DNA from: Bryobacterales bacterium
Lineage (GTDB): Bacteria; Acidobacteriota; Terriglobia; Bryobacterales; UBA6623
Assembly (NCBI GenBank): GCA_022826925.1
Contig: JAJDTX010000063.1
Span: forward strand, 1-49,766
Reading direction: 5' to 3'
DNA length: 49,766 nucleotides
Positions within the stretch are counted from its first letter, which is position 1. Each line of letters opens with the position of its first letter. Below are positions 32,772 to 41,304 of this stretch, piece after piece. Under the pieces are notes generated by a model. It had not been told where the DNA came from. It worked only from the letters and a program-made list of their open reading frames with translations, and did no database searches. The position numbers and the translations under genes are program-made.

Positions 32772-33827
32772 TCAGCGGCGCAGGGCTTCCGGCACCCGTG
32801 TGCGATCGTGCCGCTCGAATTGGATCGTCCATTCCAGGGGCACGGTCGTCGGCAGGTAGCAGACCTTGTCGTCGCACGCTTGGTAGCGCAGGCTGCCGCT
32901 GATCTTCAGCGCGCCGTCTTCGAGCAGATCGCCGAGTTCGTTCGCCTGGCCGATCATGATGTCGCGCACTAGGCGGAACTTGCCCTCGTAGACGGGCACG
33001 CGCTCGTCGATCGCTGGAAGGTGCAGGGTTTGGGCGTCAGGAAACTCCGTGTCGTAGAGGGTCACGCCGGAGCCTTCGTCCATGTTCCAAGCGATGGGGA
33101 TGTAGCCCTCGACCTCCGGCGCGTAGACATGCATCTTGTCGTTGAGGTCGATGTCGAGCACCAGGGCGAATCGATTGCCCCCGCGCACGGTCTCGTCGCT
33201 TGCCCAGCTGGTCAGCTTCAGGTGCGATGTCCGCTGCTGTGTCCGCGCGCCTCCCGCGTCGGAACCCAGTTGGCGGACCAAGATGCGGCCGGCTGTGAAG
33301 CGATCCCTGTAATTTTCCTCGTGAAACTTCTCCGCCACGGTCCGGTCGGGATTCAGCAGGAGTTCGACCGGATGCGGGATGCCGTAGAACTGGTGCGTTT
33401 CCGGAACGTCCTCGTTGAGCACTCCGAAGGCGCGGATGATCTCGGAGTCGGGGTCGGAAAGCAGCGGGAATCCGATTCCGGCCCGCTCGGCAAAATTGCT
33501 CAGGGCCTCCTGCTTGTCGTAGCTAATTGCGCCGATGTTGACGCCACTGGCCTCCAGGGCTTGGCGCTTGCGTTCCAGCTGCACGAGCTGGCCCTTGCAG
33601 AACGGTCACCAGTCCGCCGAGCGGAAAAACAGCAGCAGCAGCCCCTGCTCTCCCGTCAGGCTGGCGAAGTCGCGGGCGGTGCCTGACTGATCGATGGCCT
33701 CGAAAGCCGGGATGCTCTCCCCGACTTCCGGGCCGGCTGCGATACCTGGGGCCGGTGCGGACATAAGGAACAATGACGCCGCGAGGCCAAAGGCCCAGTC
33801 GCTTCGGCGTAACCGGGGTCGGAACAT
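32772..33827 (-). CDS. Selenoprotein: secreted peroxiredoxin-like/DsbD-alpha-like fusion (TGA = Sec74)
   Basis: I read this as one gene of 351 codons with an in-frame TGA at 33606-33608 translated as selenocysteine. Residues 1-31 are a signal peptide (MFRPRLRR, then LAASLFLMSAPAPGIAA). Residues about 34-200 form a redoxin domain with the motif FFRSADW-U74-PFC77-KGQL; homologues have Cys at position 74 (SADWCPFCK). After the TGA the frame stays open and matches the family without a break. Residues about 205-351 resemble the DsbD N-terminal Ig-like domain, with Cys318 and Cys323 in YQACDDKVCYLP. A hairpin that fits the bacterial SECIS model lies just after the TGA. The likely role is thiol/peroxide chemistry in the periplasm. 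A standard gene caller would split it at 33606. A point mutation or sequencing error is the alternative. ATG 33827 is chosen over TTG 33857. Confidence 0.85.
33571..33604 (-). promoter_or_regulatory. Candidate bacterial SECIS element
   Basis: Directly after the TGA, the mRNA can form an upper stem CCAGCU/AGCUGG (6 bp, 33575-33580 with 33586-33591) closed by the 5-base loop CGUGC (33581-33585), on a 4-bp lower stem CGUU/AACG (33601-33604 with 33571-33574). The loop starts 21 bases after the TGA and has G at its second position. This fits the published bacterial SECIS limits: loop 3-14 bases, upper stem 4-16 bp, 16-37 bases from the TGA, a G in the first two loop bases. Confidence 0.75.
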
Positions 33828-34195
33828 TCGTTCAGTGTATGCCAGAAGGCCAACCAAGTCCCGGTACGTCTTTACTGTTGACGATTTCTCCCGGATCGCG
33901 ACTGCTGCATGTCGAGGGGGAGGTCCGAATCGGGAGCAGACTGCTCTCGTGCAAGTGCTGGGTCATGAGTCGCTCTGTTAGCTGGCCGAGGCGGTGAGCC
34001 GAACTTCGAAGACGCCTGTCTCGCGGCGCTTGGACCGGCGGCAAGCCGGGCACCCTTATACTCAAAGTTCGAAGCGGGCGTCGCCGCCAGATCTTCACTT
34101 CCAGCCTTGGATTCCCGGCCGTTGCAGGTAACGGGCAGGGCGGAAGGGCGGCGCGCGCCTCTCTGGCATCTGGCCAGACGAGCGGGTCCACGCCA
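33828..34195. promoter_or_regulatory. Divergent promoter region, selenoprotein / E1 dehydrogenase
   Basis: These 368 bases hold no supported gene. For the plus-strand E1 gene, TATACT at 34057-34062 is a good -10 candidate. TTGGAC at 34030-34035 is 21 bases upstream, too far for an ideal pair. A 5-bp inverted repeat, CCGGC (34035-34039) and GCCGG (34045-34049), sits between them and could be an operator. No clear promoter for the minus-strand gene is seen. Confidence 0.35.
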
Positions 34196-36223
34196 ATGGC
34201 AACCCAATTAGCAGACATCGCCGAAAGTGTCGTTCCCAGCGAGGTGCTCCGGGAGCTGTACGAGAAAATGCTCCAGTGCTACTACGTCGAGGAGCGCGCC
34301 AAGGTCTTTCTCAAGCAGGGCAGGCTGGCCTTCTATGCCTCGACTCGCGGGCACGAGCAGGTGCAGGTCGGCGTGCCGATGCTGATGCGCCCAGGCCACG
34401 ACTGGTTCTACACCTACTACCGCGAGAAGAGCGTGGCCGTCACGCTCGGAATGCCCTACAAGGACATCTTCTTGGGCCTGCTCAGCCGCGACGGGGACCC
34501 CAATTCCGGAGGCGTCAACATGCCCGAGCAGTGGTCTTCCCGCGATCTCAGGCTCGTGGCGCAGAGCGCCGCCACCGGCACCCAGTACCTGCCGGCCCTC
34601 GGCGCTGCCCGCGCCATGCGCTACGACGGCTCCGACGCGATCGTCTATGCGTCTTCCGGCGAGGGTGCCACCAGCGAGGGAGAGTTCTTCGAAGCGCTCA
34701 ACTGGGCCGCGCGCGAACGCCTGCCGGTACTGTTCGTCGTGCAGAACAACGGCTACGCCATCAGCGTGCCGCAGAAGTACCAGACGGCTTCCAAGATCCA
34801 CAGGATCGCCGAGGGCTTCGGCCTGCCCGCCTACGAACTCGACGGCACGGGAACCTTCGACGAGATCTACCGGCTCGTGCCCGGCCTGATCCGCGACATC
34901 CGGGCCGGCAAGGGGCCGGCGCTGGTCGAGTTCAACGTGGTCCGCTTGGACAATCACTCCTCGTCCGACGACCAGCGCAGGTACCGCAGCGAGTCCGAGA
35001 TCGAGTCGGCCGCCTCGCGCGATCCGGTGCTGCAGGCCGAACGCCAGGTGCTGGACGCCGGCATCATGACCCCGGCCGAGATCACGGACTTGCGCGCCCG
35101 CATCAAGGCGGAGGTCGACCAGGCTGCGGAGGAGGCAAGCGGCCATCCGCATCCGCAGCACTACGACGTCACGCGGCACGTGTTCTCGGACCAGTTGCCT
35201 GTGACCGAGGAATCGCAGCCGAACTTCACAGGGTCCAAGGTGTCGATGGTCCAAGCCATCAATTCCGCGTTGCGCGAGGAGATGTCGCGCAACCCCAAGA
35301 TCGTCATGTGGGGCGAGGATATCGAAGACCCGAAGGGCGGGGTGTTCGGCGTGACCAAGGGCCTGGCCGACGAATTCGGCCAGGACCGCTGCGTGAACGC
35401 TGCCCTGGCCGAGGCTTCGATCTTGGGCATCGCCGGCGGCATGGGCACGGCAGGCTACATGCCGATCGTGGAGATCCAGTTCGGAGACTACATCTGGCCG
35501 GCCTTCATGCAGATGCGCGACGAGATCGCGCCGATGCGCTGGCGCAGCGCCGGTGCCTGGGGCTGCCCGATGGTCTGCCGTGTCGCCGTGGGCGGTCACA
35601 TCAAGGGCGGCCCGTGGCACTCGGCCAACATCGAGGGCTTCTTTGCCAACATTCCGGGCTGGTACATCGCCTACCCTTGCTGCGCCCAGGATGCCAAGGG
35701 CCTGCTCAAGACGGCGGCGCGGATGCAGGACCCGGTCCTGTTCCTCGAGCACAAGGGCCTCTACCGGGCCATGCCGGCGCGGACTCCGGAGCCGGACGAG
35801 AACTATCTGATCCCGTTCGGCAAGGCTTCGACGCGGCGCTCCGGCACCGACCTTACGGTCGTCACCTGGGGCTACACGGTGCACCAGGCCGAGGTGGCCG
35901 CCAATGCCTTGGCCGAAGAGGGCGCTGGCTCGGTCGAAGTGATCGACCTGCGCACCATCGTCCCGTGGGACAAGCAGGCCGTGTTCGACAGCGTCCGGCG
36001 CACCAACCGCGTCTTGGTGGCCCACGAGGACAGCCTCACCATGGGATTCGGGGCAGAGGTTGCCGCCGAGATCTCGCAGCATTGCTTCGACCGCCTCGAC
36101 GCTCCTGTCGCCCGCATCGGGGCGCAGGATTGCTTCGTCCCGTCGGCGGTCAATCTCGAGCGCGAGACCCTGCCCTCGCAGGAATCCGTCAAGCTCGCGA
36201 TGGAGCGGCTGCTAAAGTACTAG
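34196..36223 (+). CDS. 2-oxoacid dehydrogenase E1, fused alpha and beta subunits
   Basis: The 675-residue protein joins an E1-alpha half (residues about 1-330) and an E1-beta half (about 345-675) of a thiamine-diphosphate-dependent branched-chain or acetoin/pyruvate dehydrogenase. The alpha half shows the ThDP motif in SSGEGATSEGEFFEALNWA through VVQNNGYAIS, and the beta half shows GEDIEDPKGGVFGVTKGL, ALAEASILGIAGG and WGYTVHQA. Together they oxidatively decarboxylate a 2-oxoacid and pass the acyl group to an E2 lipoyl domain. The substrate is uncertain; sequence flavour is branched-chain 2-oxoacid. No E2 or E3 gene is adjacent, so the partner must be elsewhere. DUF192 starts 6 bases after the stop. 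Confidence 0.88.
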   Translation: MATQLADIAESVVPSEVLRELYEKMLQCYYVEERAKVFLKQGRLAFYASTRGHEQVQVGVPMLMRPGHDWFYTYYREKSVAVTLGMPYKDIFLGLLSRDGDPNSGGVNMPEQWSSRDLRLVAQSAATGTQYLPALGAARAMRYDGSDAIVYASSGEGATSEGEFFEALNWAARERLPVLFVVQNNGYAISVPQKYQTASKIHRIAEGFGLPAYELDGTGTFDEIYRLVPGLIRDIRAGKGPALVEFNVVRLDNHSSSDDQRRYRSESEIESAASRDPVLQAERQVLDAGIMTPAEITDLRARIKAEVDQAAEEASGHPHPQHYDVTRHVFSDQLPVTEESQPNFTGSKVSMVQAINSALREEMSRNPKIVMWGEDIEDPKGGVFGVTKGLADEFGQDRCVNAALAEASILGIAGGMGTAGYMPIVEIQFGDYIWPAFMQMRDEIAPMRWRSAGAWGCPMVCRVAVGGHIKGGPWHSANIEGFFANIPGWYIAYPCCAQDAKGLLKTAARMQDPVLFLEHKGLYRAMPARTPEPDENYLIPFGKASTRRSGTDLTVVTWGYTVHQAEVAANALAEEGAGSVEVIDLRTIVPWDKQAVFDSVRRTNRVLVAHEDSLTMGFGAEVAAEISQHCFDRLDAPVARIGAQDCFVPSAVNLERETLPSQESVKLAMERLLKY

Positions 36224-36229
36224 GCCCGC

Positions 36230-36742
36230 ATGCTACTGCGCGGACAGCGCGCTGCGCCTCGCCTCGGCGTCTCGGGCTTGGCGCCGCTGGCGATTCTTGC
36301 CCTGGCCCTGTGGGCCGCTTGCGGCGGCCCGCCGCAAGCGGCCCCGAGCGGCTCGCAGCCGGCGCAGCTCCCGACCACGCAGGTCACTCTGCCTGACGGG
36401 GCGCTGATCGAAGCCGAGTTGGCGATCTCGTCTGAAGAGCAGGCCCGCGGGCTGATGTTCCGCGCCGAGCTGCCTCCGGATCGCGGCATGCTGTTCGTCG
36501 GCAGCCGCTCGACCCAGCGCTCGTTCTGGATGTACCAGTGCCTGATCCCGCTGGACATCATCTGGATGGACGGCGCGCACCGCATTGTCGAGATTGTCCG
36601 CTCGGCGCCGCCTTGCGCCTCGACGAGTCCGGGCGGTTGCCCGAGTTACGGAGGCAACGCCAACTCGGTCTACGTCCTGGAACTGGCTGCTGGCCAGTCC
36701 GACGCTCACGGGCTGAGTATTGGCGATCGGCTAGACTTCTAG
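36230..36742 (+). CDS. DUF192 family exported protein
   Basis: The 170-residue protein has a hydrophobic N-terminal segment (LAPLAILALALWAACGG, about residues 17-33) and a C-terminal DUF192 domain: VTLPDGALIEAELAISSEEQARGLMFR, LPPDRGMLF, SFWMYQCLIPLDIIWMD, and VYVLELAAG. The Cys at residue 31 could be a lipid-modified Cys, but Trp at the -3 position makes a poor lipobox, so export by ordinary signal peptide or N-terminal anchoring is as likely. DUF192 proteins are small beta-barrels of unknown function. It starts 6 bases after the E1 gene, so it is probably co-transcribed. The ATG has no strong ribosome-binding site. Confidence 0.85.
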   Translation: MLLRGQRAAPRLGVSGLAPLAILALALWAACGGPPQAAPSGSQPAQLPTTQVTLPDGALIEAELAISSEEQARGLMFRAELPPDRGMLFVGSRSTQRSFWMYQCLIPLDIIWMDGAHRIVEIVRSAPPCASTSPGGCPSYGGNANSVYVLELAAGQSDAHGLSIGDRLDF

Positions 36743-36813
36743 ACGTAACCCTACTGGCAGGGATTCCGCCATCCTCTGTCAGGGGTTGGTGCGTCCGCTC
36801 GCCCCCGCAGACT

Positions 36814-38070
36814 ATGTCCAAGAAGCGCCTCATCGCCATCGTGTTCGGCATCGCGATCGTCTACCTGGTGGGCAGCAGGGTGTACGAGGCCAACCAGCTG
36901 GCGAACGCTCCGGCCAAGAAGAAGGCCGGAGGCCGCGTGGTCAACGTCGACGTGACCGAGGCCCGCATCGGCTCCATCCGCGAGGAGCTGCTGCTGACTG
37001 GCTCGCTGAAGCCGAAAGAGACCGTCGATATCAACCCGAAGATTACCGGGCGCATCGAGAAGATCAACTTCTTGGTCGGCGACTGGATGGAGCAGGGCGC
37101 GGTTGTTGCAGAAATCGAAGTCGACGAGCTGGCGCAGCAGGTCAGGCGATCGGAAGCGTCCTATTCGGTGAGCGAGGCCAACATTTCCGCCCGCAAGGCC
37201 GAGCTGGCCCGTGCCAAGGCGGACCTTGACCGCGCCAAGCTGCTGTTCGACGAAGATCTGCTCTCGCCCCAGGAATTCCAGCAGTCCCAGACTTCTCTGG
37301 AGGTGCTGGAGGCCCAGGTCCAACTCGCAGAGGCCCAGCTCGAACAATCCACCGCGGAACTGACCGAGCTGCGCATCCGACTTGAGCAGGCCAAGATCTA
37401 CGCGCCGATGAGCGGCTTGGTCTCGGCCCGCTACGTAGACCCGGGCGCGCTCGTGACCCCGGGCAGCCCGATCATCCAGATCGTGAACCTTTCGACGATG
37501 GTCACGCGCGGCAACGTGCCCGAGCGGAACATCGACAAGCTGGCCGTCGGCAAAACGGCGGCCGTGCACGTAGACGCTATCCCCGGGCAGCAGTTCGAGG
37601 GACGCATCGCGCGCATCGCGCCGGTGCTCGACGCAGCGACCCGCAGCGCGATCATAGAAATCGACATCCGCAACCCGGACGCGGTGCTCAAGGCCGAGAT
37701 GTTCGCGCGCATCACGCTGGACTTGGGCTCGACCCGCGAGGCCACCCTGATCCCGCGCGACGGCTTGGTCTATCGCGGCCAGCAGCCCGGCGTCTACATT
37801 GTCCCGGACGAGCAGGACCGGCCGGTCTTTCGCGTGATTGAGACCGGGCTCACGCGCGAGGGGCAGATCGAGGTCCTGGCAAACCTGGACGCCGGCACGC
37901 GCATCGTCGGCCGCGGGGCGACCATGCTGCGGGACGGCGACCGCATTAGCACCGGCGCAGGCGGTGGCCGCGGCGGTGCTGGCGCAGGCGGCGGCGGAGG
38001 CGCAGGCGGGGGCGGCGGCAGCCCCGGCGGCGGCGCGGCCCAGAAAGCCGCCACCAAGAGCGCCAGCTAG
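36814..38070 (+). CDS. RND efflux periplasmic adaptor (membrane fusion protein)
   Basis: The 418-residue HlyD/AcrA-type protein links an inner-membrane RND pump to the outer membrane. After a membrane-anchoring or signal segment (LIAIVFGIAIVYLVGS, residues 6-21) come the lipoyl-like halves (TGSLKPKETVDINPKITGRI and IYAPMSGLVSARYVDPGALV). They flank a helical hairpin (about residues 105-190) rich in Glu, Ala, Gln and Leu. A beta-barrel (VPERNIDKLAVGKTAAVHVD) and a membrane-proximal domain with LIPRDGLVYR follow. The last 45 residues are almost all Gly, Ala and Ser, an odd low-complexity tail not needed for the fold. It is followed by two RND permease genes. The ATG has no strong Shine-Dalgarno. 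Confidence 0.92.
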   Translation: MSKKRLIAIVFGIAIVYLVGSRVYEANQLANAPAKKKAGGRVVNVDVTEARIGSIREELLLTGSLKPKETVDINPKITGRIEKINFLVGDWMEQGAVVAEIEVDELAQQVRRSEASYSVSEANISARKAELARAKADLDRAKLLFDEDLLSPQEFQQSQTSLEVLEAQVQLAEAQLEQSTAELTELRIRLEQAKIYAPMSGLVSARYVDPGALVTPGSPIIQIVNLSTMVTRGNVPERNIDKLAVGKTAAVHVDAIPGQQFEGRIARIAPVLDAATRSAIIEIDIRNPDAVLKAEMFARITLDLGSTREATLIPRDGLVYRGQQPGVYIVPDEQDRPVFRVIETGLTREGQIEVLANLDAGTRIVGRGATMLRDGDRISTGAGGGRGGAGAGGGGGAGGGGGSPGGGAAQKAATKSAS

Positions 38071-38077
38071 GCGTTTT

Positions 38078-38099
38078 CCCGGCCAGCCGGGCGATTTTT
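38078..38099 (+). terminator. Terminator-like hairpin between adaptor and first RND pump
   Basis: CCCGG (38078-38082) and CCGGG (38087-38091) form a 5-bp stem with a CCAG tetraloop, followed by ATTTTT (38094-38099). It lies 8 bases after the adaptor stop. It could end or attenuate transcription and lower pump expression relative to the adaptor. Confidence 0.45.
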
Positions 38100-38130
38100 C
38101 TCGGCGCAATCCCCGGTTGCGGCGGGACTT

Positions 38131-38157
38131 GCTCGGGCTCGCGAGCCTTGAGCGAGC
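38131..38157 (+). repeat. Palindrome in RND pump leader
   Basis: GGCTCGCGAGCC (38136-38147) is a perfect 12-bp palindrome. It is flanked by GCTCG (38131-38135) and CGAGC (38153-38157), which are also inverted copies. It lies 22 bases before the first permease start and could be an operator or leader hairpin. Confidence 0.4.
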
Positions 38158-38178
38158 TAAGATTGGGCAGGGTGAGTT

Positions 38179-41100
38179 GTGAACTTTAGTCTCTCGACCG
38201 CATCCATCCACCGCCCCGTAACCGTCTTGATGGCGTGCTTGGTCGCCATCCTGCTGGGGGCGGTCGCGTTCGTCAACATCCCCGTCGACTTGATGCCGGA
38301 GATCGTCTACCCGACGATCAGCGTCAGGGCCGAGTACGCCGGCGTGGCCCCCGAAGAGATGGAGACGCTGGTGGTGCGCCCGCTGGAGGAAGCCTTCTCT
38401 TCGGCCCCGCACGTGGAGCGCATTTCCAGTTCCGTGTACGAGGGGCTGTGCTACGTTCGCGTCGGTTTCGACTACGGCGTCGACATCGACGAAGCGGCCA
38501 ACGAGCTGCGCACCCGCCTGGACCGCAGGCGCCGCTACTTGCCGGAGGACATGGATCCGCCGAGCATGTACAAGTACGATTCCTCCCAGTATCCCATCAT
38601 GTACTTGGCGGTTTCGGCCCGCGAGATGGGGCCGAAGGACCTGCGGCACTACGTCGAAAAACAGATCCAGCCGCGCCTCGAGCGAGTTCCCGGGATCGCC
38701 GCGTTTACGGTGCGCGGAGGGCTGCGCCGCGAGATCCACGTCGACCTGGACCTGAAGAAGCTCCGGGCGCTCGACCTGTCGATCCCGCACGTGGTCCAGA
38801 TCTTGCGGCAGGAGAACATGAACCGCCCGGTCGGCCCGGTCGACGAGGGCCGCTTCGAAGTGCTGCTCCGCACGCGCGGCGAATTCCAGAGCTTGGAGGA
38901 GATCCGCGACGTCGTGCTGACCACGCGCAATAACGTGCCCGTGCACGTGCGGGACATCGCCACGGTTCACGACAGTCACGAGGACATCGACTATCTGGTG
39001 AGCGTGGACGGCGAGCCCGGCGTGCGCATGTACGTCTACAAGCAGGCCGGGGCGAACACGGTCGAGGTCTCGGACGCCTTGTGGGTCGAGGTGGATCGCA
39101 TCCACGAGGCCTTCCCCAATATCCGCATCGAGAAGACCCGCGACAGCGCCGACTTCATTCGCGCCTCGATCGCCAACGTGCGGGGCGCCATGCTGCAGGG
39201 CGCCGGTCTCGCGGTCGTGGTGCTGCTGTTCTTTCTGCGCAGCGTGTCGAGCACCCTGATCATCGGCATCGCGATCCCGATTTCAGTCATCGCCACGTTC
39301 GCGCTGATGTTCTTCAACGGGTTCACGCTCAACACCGTCTCGTTCGGCGGGCTGGCGCTGGGCGTCGGCATGCTGGTCGACAACGCGATCGTGGTGCTGG
39401 AAAACGTCTACCGCCACCGCGAGGGAGGCAAGGCTCCGCTGGACGCGGCGGTCGAAGGCAGCCGCGAGGTCTCGATGGCGATTTCCGCCTCCACGCTGAC
39501 GACGGTGGCGGTCTTCGTGCCGGTGCTGTTCGTCGGGGGGATCGCCGCCCAGACCTTCAAGCAGCTCGCGTACGTGGTCAGCTTCGCGCTGCTGTGCTCG
39601 CTGGCGGTTGCGCTGTTGGTGGTGCCAGGCTTGTGCGCGAAGCTGGCCAGCAGCCGCGGGCCGGGCGCGCAGATCACGCAGATCAGCGACATGGCGCGCA
39701 CCTGGCAGCGCAACATGGCCGCCGCATACGGCGGCTCGCTGCAGTGGTCGCTCAACCACAAGACCCCGGTGGTTGTGGTGGCGGCGCTGCTGTTCGCCGT
39801 GGCGGTCTACTTGATGCCGTATCTCGGTGTCGAATTGCAGCCGGAAGTCGATGAGGGCGAAGTCCGTGTCAGCGTCGAGCTCGAGCCAGGCACGCGGGTC
39901 GAGGTCACCGACAGCGTGATGCAGCACCTGCGCGCGGTCGCGATGGAGACCGCGCCGGAGATCACCACGGCCATGGTGACGGCCGGCGGGAGCTCCCGCA
40001 GCAGCGGATCGGGCGCCCATCTCGGCGAATTGCGCCTCAACCTCGTTCCAAAGACCGAGCGCAGCCGGTCGGCCCGCGATGTGGCCAACGAGCTGCGAGG
40101 GGCCTTGCAGATCCAGCCGGGCATGATGGTCAGGACGCGCGTCTCGGGCGGCATGTTCAGGAGCCGGGGCAGCGATTCCGATGACGACCGCCTCTCGGTG
40201 GAGATCCGCGGGCACAACATGGACACGGCGGCCCAGCTGGCCGAGACGATCCGCCAGACCATGGAGCGCACTCCGGGAATCGCCGAGCCTACGATCAGCC
40301 AGCGCCCCGGCATGCCGGAAATGCTGGTCGAGGTCGACCGCATGCGCGCTTCCAACATGGGCCTCAACGTGTCCGAGATCGCCCTCACGCTGGAAACGGC
40401 GATCGGCGGCGCCCGCAGCTCGATGTACCGCAAGGAGGGCGACGAGTACAACATCCTCGTGCGCCTGCGGCAGGAGGATCGCCTGGATCTTGACAACGTG
40501 GGGCGCATCCCCCTGACCACCCCGCTCGGCACGACCATCACGGCCGGAAGCGTGATCGAACTCCGGCGGCAGGAGGGCCCGACCTACATCAGCAGGGTGA
40601 ACCAAGAGCGGCGGATGTTCGTCTCCGGAGCGCTGGCGGACCGGGACTTGGGCAGCATCGTCGGCGATCTGGCGGCCGAGTTCCGGGGGATGGCAATGCC
40701 CGAAGGGTTCTCGATCGAGTACGGCGGCGAGTACGAGGAGCAGCAGGAGACCTTCCGCAACCTGTTCTTCGCGTCCATCCTGGCCCTGATCTTGGTGTAC
40801 ATGGTGATGGCGGCGCAGTTCGAATCGCTCAAGGACCCCTTCCTGATCCTGTTTTCCGTGCCGCTGGCGGCCATCGGTGTCGTGCTGGTGCTCCTGCTCA
40901 CCGAAACAACCTTCAACCAGCAGGCGTTCCTGGGCTTGATCGTGCTGCTCGGCATCGTGGTCAACAACGCCATCGTGCTGGTGGACTACACCAACTTGCT
41001 GCGCCGCGAGCACGGCTTGGGCCTGTACCGGGCCGCGGTCACCGCCGGCATGCGGCGGATGCGGCCGATCCTGATGACGACCATCACCACCGTGCTGGGC

Positions 41101-41304
41101 CTGGCGCCGATGGCGCTGGGGCTGGGCGAGGGTTCGGAATTGCAAGCTCCGATGGCGCGCGTGGTGATCGGCGGGCTGGCGACGTCCACGGTGATCACGC
41201 TGGTATTCATTCCGGTGATGTATGTCGCCTTCGAGGAACTGTTCTACCGGCGGCGGGTCGCTCAGCCGACCATGCGCGCGGCCGAGTCCGTTGCGGGCGA
41301 CTGA
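38179..41304 (+). CDS. RND multidrug efflux permease, copy 1
   Basis: This 1041-residue inner-membrane proton/drug antiporter has the RND layout: TM1 (residues about 12-32), a large periplasmic loop, TM2-6, a second periplasmic loop and TM7-12. TM4 carries GMLVDNAIVVLENV (Asp401-Asn402; AcrB has Asp-Asp), and the TM10 region has IVLVDYTNLLRR, where AcrB has its Lys940. The first 100 residues show the family start SLSTASIHRPVTVLMACLV and IPVDLMPEIVYPTISV. A single Asp relay is common in non-proteobacterial HAE1 pumps. The start is GTG 38179, giving MNFSLSTASIHRP. A second permease of the same type follows 119 bases later. Confidence 0.95.
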   Translation: MNFSLSTASIHRPVTVLMACLVAILLGAVAFVNIPVDLMPEIVYPTISVRAEYAGVAPEEMETLVVRPLEEAFSSAPHVERISSSVYEGLCYVRVGFDYGVDIDEAANELRTRLDRRRRYLPEDMDPPSMYKYDSSQYPIMYLAVSAREMGPKDLRHYVEKQIQPRLERVPGIAAFTVRGGLRREIHVDLDLKKLRALDLSIPHVVQILRQENMNRPVGPVDEGRFEVLLRTRGEFQSLEEIRDVVLTTRNNVPVHVRDIATVHDSHEDIDYLVSVDGEPGVRMYVYKQAGANTVEVSDALWVEVDRIHEAFPNIRIEKTRDSADFIRASIANVRGAMLQGAGLAVVVLLFFLRSVSSTLIIGIAIPISVIATFALMFFNGFTLNTVSFGGLALGVGMLVDNAIVVLENVYRHREGGKAPLDAAVEGSREVSMAISASTLTTVAVFVPVLFVGGIAAQTFKQLAYVVSFALLCSLAVALLVVPGLCAKLASSRGPGAQITQISDMARTWQRNMAAAYGGSLQWSLNHKTPVVVVAALLFAVAVYLMPYLGVELQPEVDEGEVRVSVELEPGTRVEVTDSVMQHLRAVAMETAPEITTAMVTAGGSSRSSGSGAHLGELRLNLVPKTERSRSARDVANELRGALQIQPGMMVRTRVSGGMFRSRGSDSDDDRLSVEIRGHNMDTAAQLAETIRQTMERTPGIAEPTISQRPGMPEMLVEVDRMRASNMGLNVSEIALTLETAIGGARSSMYRKEGDEYNILVRLRQEDRLDLDNVGRIPLTTPLGTTITAGSVIELRRQEGPTYISRVNQERRMFVSGALADRDLGSIVGDLAAEFRGMAMPEGFSIEYGGEYEEQQETFRNLFFASILALILVYMVMAAQFESLKDPFLILFSVPLAAIGVVLVLLLTETTFNQQAFLGLIVLLGIVVNNAIVLVDYTNLLRREHGLGLYRAAVTAGMRRMRPILMTTITTVLGLAPMALGLGEGSELQAPMARVVIGGLATSTVITLVFIPVMYVAFEELFYRRRVAQPTMRAAESVAGD

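Noticed and set aside
33606..33857. Read as a truncated peroxiredoxin fragment plus a separate downstream protein starting at a GTG (33584), i.e. a pseudogene
   Set aside because: The frame is not shifted, the second part continues the family without loss, the stop falls exactly on a redox Cys position, and a SECIS-like hairpin follows. A simple nonsense mutation stays possible and is listed as the main alternative.
34208..36082. Long open frame of 624 codons on the minus strand opposite the E1 gene
   Set aside because: It is a mirror of the G+C-rich E1 coding pattern (no family, biased composition), a usual artefact at high G+C.
36317..36335. Lipoprotein signal in the DUF192 protein
   Set aside because: The -3 position before the Cys is Trp, which breaks the lipobox rule, so lipidation is not claimed.
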